This document shows positions 60,326-64,000 of a stretch of DNA of 64,000 nt, piece by piece (positions within the stretch are counted from its first letter, which is position 1; each line of letters begins with the position of its first letter). Location: NCBI RefSeq assembly GCF_038066595.1, contig NZ_JBBUTH010000010.1:310001-374000 (forward strand). Reading direction: 5' to 3'. Position numbers and translations under genes: made by a program. This DNA comes from Pseudaquabacterium inlustre (GTDB lineage: Bacteria > Pseudomonadota > Gammaproteobacteria > Burkholderiales > Burkholderiaceae_C). Under the pieces are notes generated by a model. That model worked only from the letters and a program-made list of their open reading frames with translations, was not told where the DNA came from and did no database searches.

Positions 60326-60762
60326 GCGAACGCGTGATCCTCCTGGTCGAAGACAACCCGCAGGACGAACTGCTGACGCTGCGCGCCCTCACCCGTGCCC
60401 GCGTGGCCAACCGGGTCGATGTGGTGCGCGATGGCCAGCAGGCGCTGGACTACCTGTTCGGCGAAGGCGAATTCGCCGACCGGCCCGGCCCCGCGCTGCC
60501 CACCGTGGTGTTGCTGGACATCGGCCTGCCGCGCCTGACCGGGCTGGAAGTGCTGTCGCGGCTGCGTGCCGACGCGCGCACGCGGCTGCTGCCGGTGGTG
60601 ATCCTGACCTCGTCGGACGAGGACAGCGACCGCATGGCCAGCTACGAAGGTGGCGCCAACAGCTTCGTACGCAAGCCGCTGGCCTTCGGCGACTTCGCCG
60701 AGACCGTGGCCCGGCTGGGCGTGTACTGGCTGGCCACCAATGAGCCCTGCCAGGCCCGCTGA
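60322..60762 (+). CDS. Single-domain response regulator (Rcp1-like)
   Basis: A 146-residue stand-alone receiver. ILLVEDNPQDELLTLRAL supplies the acidic pocket, VVLLDIGLPRLTG the phospho-acceptor Asp near residue 60, ILTSSDEDSDR the Thr/Ser and NSFVRKPLAFGDF the Lys. There is no output domain. Such regulators shuttle phosphate between a membrane kinase and another kinase or act by protein contact. The start overlaps the kinase stop (ATGA) and the hybrid kinase gene follows after 12 bases, which indicates a phosphorelay. Confidence 0.9.
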   Translation: MSERVILLVEDNPQDELLTLRALTRARVANRVDVVRDGQQALDYLFGEGEFADRPGPALPTVVLLDIGLPRLTGLEVLSRLRADARTRLLPVVILTSSDEDSDRMASYEGGANSFVRKPLAFGDFAETVARLGVYWLATNEPCQAR

Positions 60763-60774
60763 GGCCCCGCCCCG

Positions 60775-63318
<2,544 letters not shown>

Positions 63319-63435
63319 ACCTGCGGCACCGGTGGCGCCGGCCAGCTGGTCTGGTTGCGTCTGATTCAAGTTAGGGATGGGGCCCTGATTGCAAGGGCGC
63401 TTGGCCGCCTGGCTGCGTGTAGCCGCATGCCGGCA

Positions 63436-63458
63436 CGGTGTCGCGCCTTGCGACACCG
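63436..63458. promoter_or_regulatory. Nine-base dyad upstream of monooxygenase gene
   Basis: CGGTGTCGC-gcctt-GCGACACCG is a perfect inverted repeat in the 229-base gap between the hybrid kinase and the monooxygenase, 90 bases before the latter's ATG. It could be an operator for a TetR- or AraC-type regulator lying outside the window, or a terminator stem for the sensory operon; no T-run follows. Confidence 0.4.
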
Positions 63459-63547
63459 CACGGCGCCCCCCGGGAAAACTTGGGCACACGCAGCGCATCG
63501 CGCGTGCAAGATGGCCGGCCCAGCAGCCCGTTCTCCCCGGAGGAATC

Positions 63548-64000
63548 ATGGTGCAACGCAACACCCGAGGCGCCGCCGCGCGGCCGGCCGATGTGGATGT
63601 GGTGGTGGTGGGCGCAGGCTTCGCCGGCCTGTACCTGCTGCACAAACTGCGCGGGCTGGGCTTCAGCGTGCGCGTGCTCGAAGCAGCCAGTGACGTGGGC
63701 GGCACCTGGTACTGGAACCGCTACCCCGGCGCGCGCTGCGACATCCCGACCACCGACTACACCTTCGGCTTCGACCCCGCGCTGGAGCAGGCCTGGCGCT
63801 GGTCGGAGAAGTACGCCACGCAACCCGAGATCCTGCGCTATGCGCAGTTCGTGGCTGAGTTCTACGACCTGCGGCGCGACATCGACTTCGACACCCGCGT
63901 CGAAGCCGCGCTGTGGGACGAGGCCGACGGCCGCTGGCACCTGCGCACCAGCACCGACGAGCACATCCGCTGCCGCTTCACCATCATGGCCACCGGTTGC
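63548..64000 (+). CDS. Flavin-containing monooxygenase, Baeyer-Villiger type (partial)
   Basis: The first 151 residues of a protein that runs past the end of the window. VVVVGAGFAGLYLLHKLRGL near residues 18-37 is the FAD-binding fold, and VGGTWYWNRYPGARCDIPTT near 56-75 with YTFGFDPALEQAWRWSEKYA shortly after is highly characteristic of cyclohexanone-type Baeyer-Villiger monooxygenases, which insert oxygen next to a ketone using NADPH and O2. The ATG at 63548 follows GGAGGAATC. The FxGxxxHxxxWP fingerprint would lie just beyond the window, so the exact subclass is not confirmed. It is not obviously linked to the sensory operon. Confidence 0.85.
   Translation, partial: MVQRNTRGAAARPADVDVVVVGAGFAGLYLLHKLRGLGFSVRVLEAASDVGGTWYWNRYPGARCDIPTTDYTFGFDPALEQAWRWSEKYATQPEILRYAQFVAEFYDLRRDIDFDTRVEAALWDEADGRWHLRTSTDEHIRCRFTIMATGC

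Overview
The window is a stretch of very GC-rich, gene-dense chromosome from a Gram-negative bacterium. Porins, a TonB-dependent receptor, an RND efflux system, an orphan Bug-type solute receptor, a full LIV-type ABC operon, a single-chain indolepyruvate oxidoreductase and hut genes of the deiminase/deformylase type together suggest a betaproteobacterium of the order Burkholderiales (Rubrivivax/Leptothrix/Ideonella-like). That assignment is inferred from gene content, not from a marker gene. I see no rRNA or tRNA gene, insertion sequence, prophage or CRISPR array.

Layout. 1-2372: end of a histidine-utilisation operon (hutI end, hutG, hutF). 2435-6982: an AtuA-like (DUF1446) gene, its small partner and a Bug receptor, divergent from a LysR regulator and a nitroreductase. 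7088-13776: a LIV-type binding protein, a 1213-residue indolepyruvate:ferredoxin oxidoreductase and a chemoreceptor. 13943-23421: a five-gene operon (TonB-dependent receptor, tryptophan-halogenase-like protein, SapC, Fe(II)/2-oxoglutarate cupin, second halogenase-like protein), divergent from a LacI regulator. 23441-25558: an orphan membrane histidine kinase. 25635-33883: a heavy-metal RND efflux operon with a DUF3240 gene, divergent from its two-component pair. 33884-47633: a hydroaromatic (shikimate/quinate-type) uptake and catabolism region with porin, IclR regulator, five ABC genes, HPPD-like protein, two dehydroshikimate-dehydratase-like TIM barrels, FAD dehydrogenase, MFS permease and an AroE-like dehydrogenase. 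47665-51303: sialate O-acetylesterase-like enzyme, HAD phosphatase and nitroreductase. 51407-53718: two LuxR-type regulators and a c-type cytochrome. 53858-56876: feruloyl-CoA synthase and a DUF2889 gene. 57018-63318: a coupled sensory operon of solute-binding protein, histidine kinase, response regulator and hybrid kinase. 63548-end: start of a flavin monooxygenase of Baeyer-Villiger type.

Most interesting signals. (1) The same composite palindrome lies upstream of the porin, between the IclR gene and the ABC operon, and upstream of the MFS permease; two copies share 18 identical bases. This predicts one IclR regulon covering outer-membrane entry, inner-membrane uptake and catabolism. (2) The halogenase/cupin/SapC/TonB-receptor operon is an uncharacterised oxidative module attached to an outer-membrane transporter, with LacI-type operators at its promoter. 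(3) The hydroaromatic operon has two different TIM-barrel proteins with complete metal sites, an HPPD-like protein that has lost a metal-binding histidine, and an AroE homologue with an altered substrate-binding motif. (4) A sugar-type binding protein is translationally coupled to a two-component phosphorelay with no permease. (5) Two identical dyads, CCCTAC-N8-GTAGGG, precede the two LuxR-type genes.
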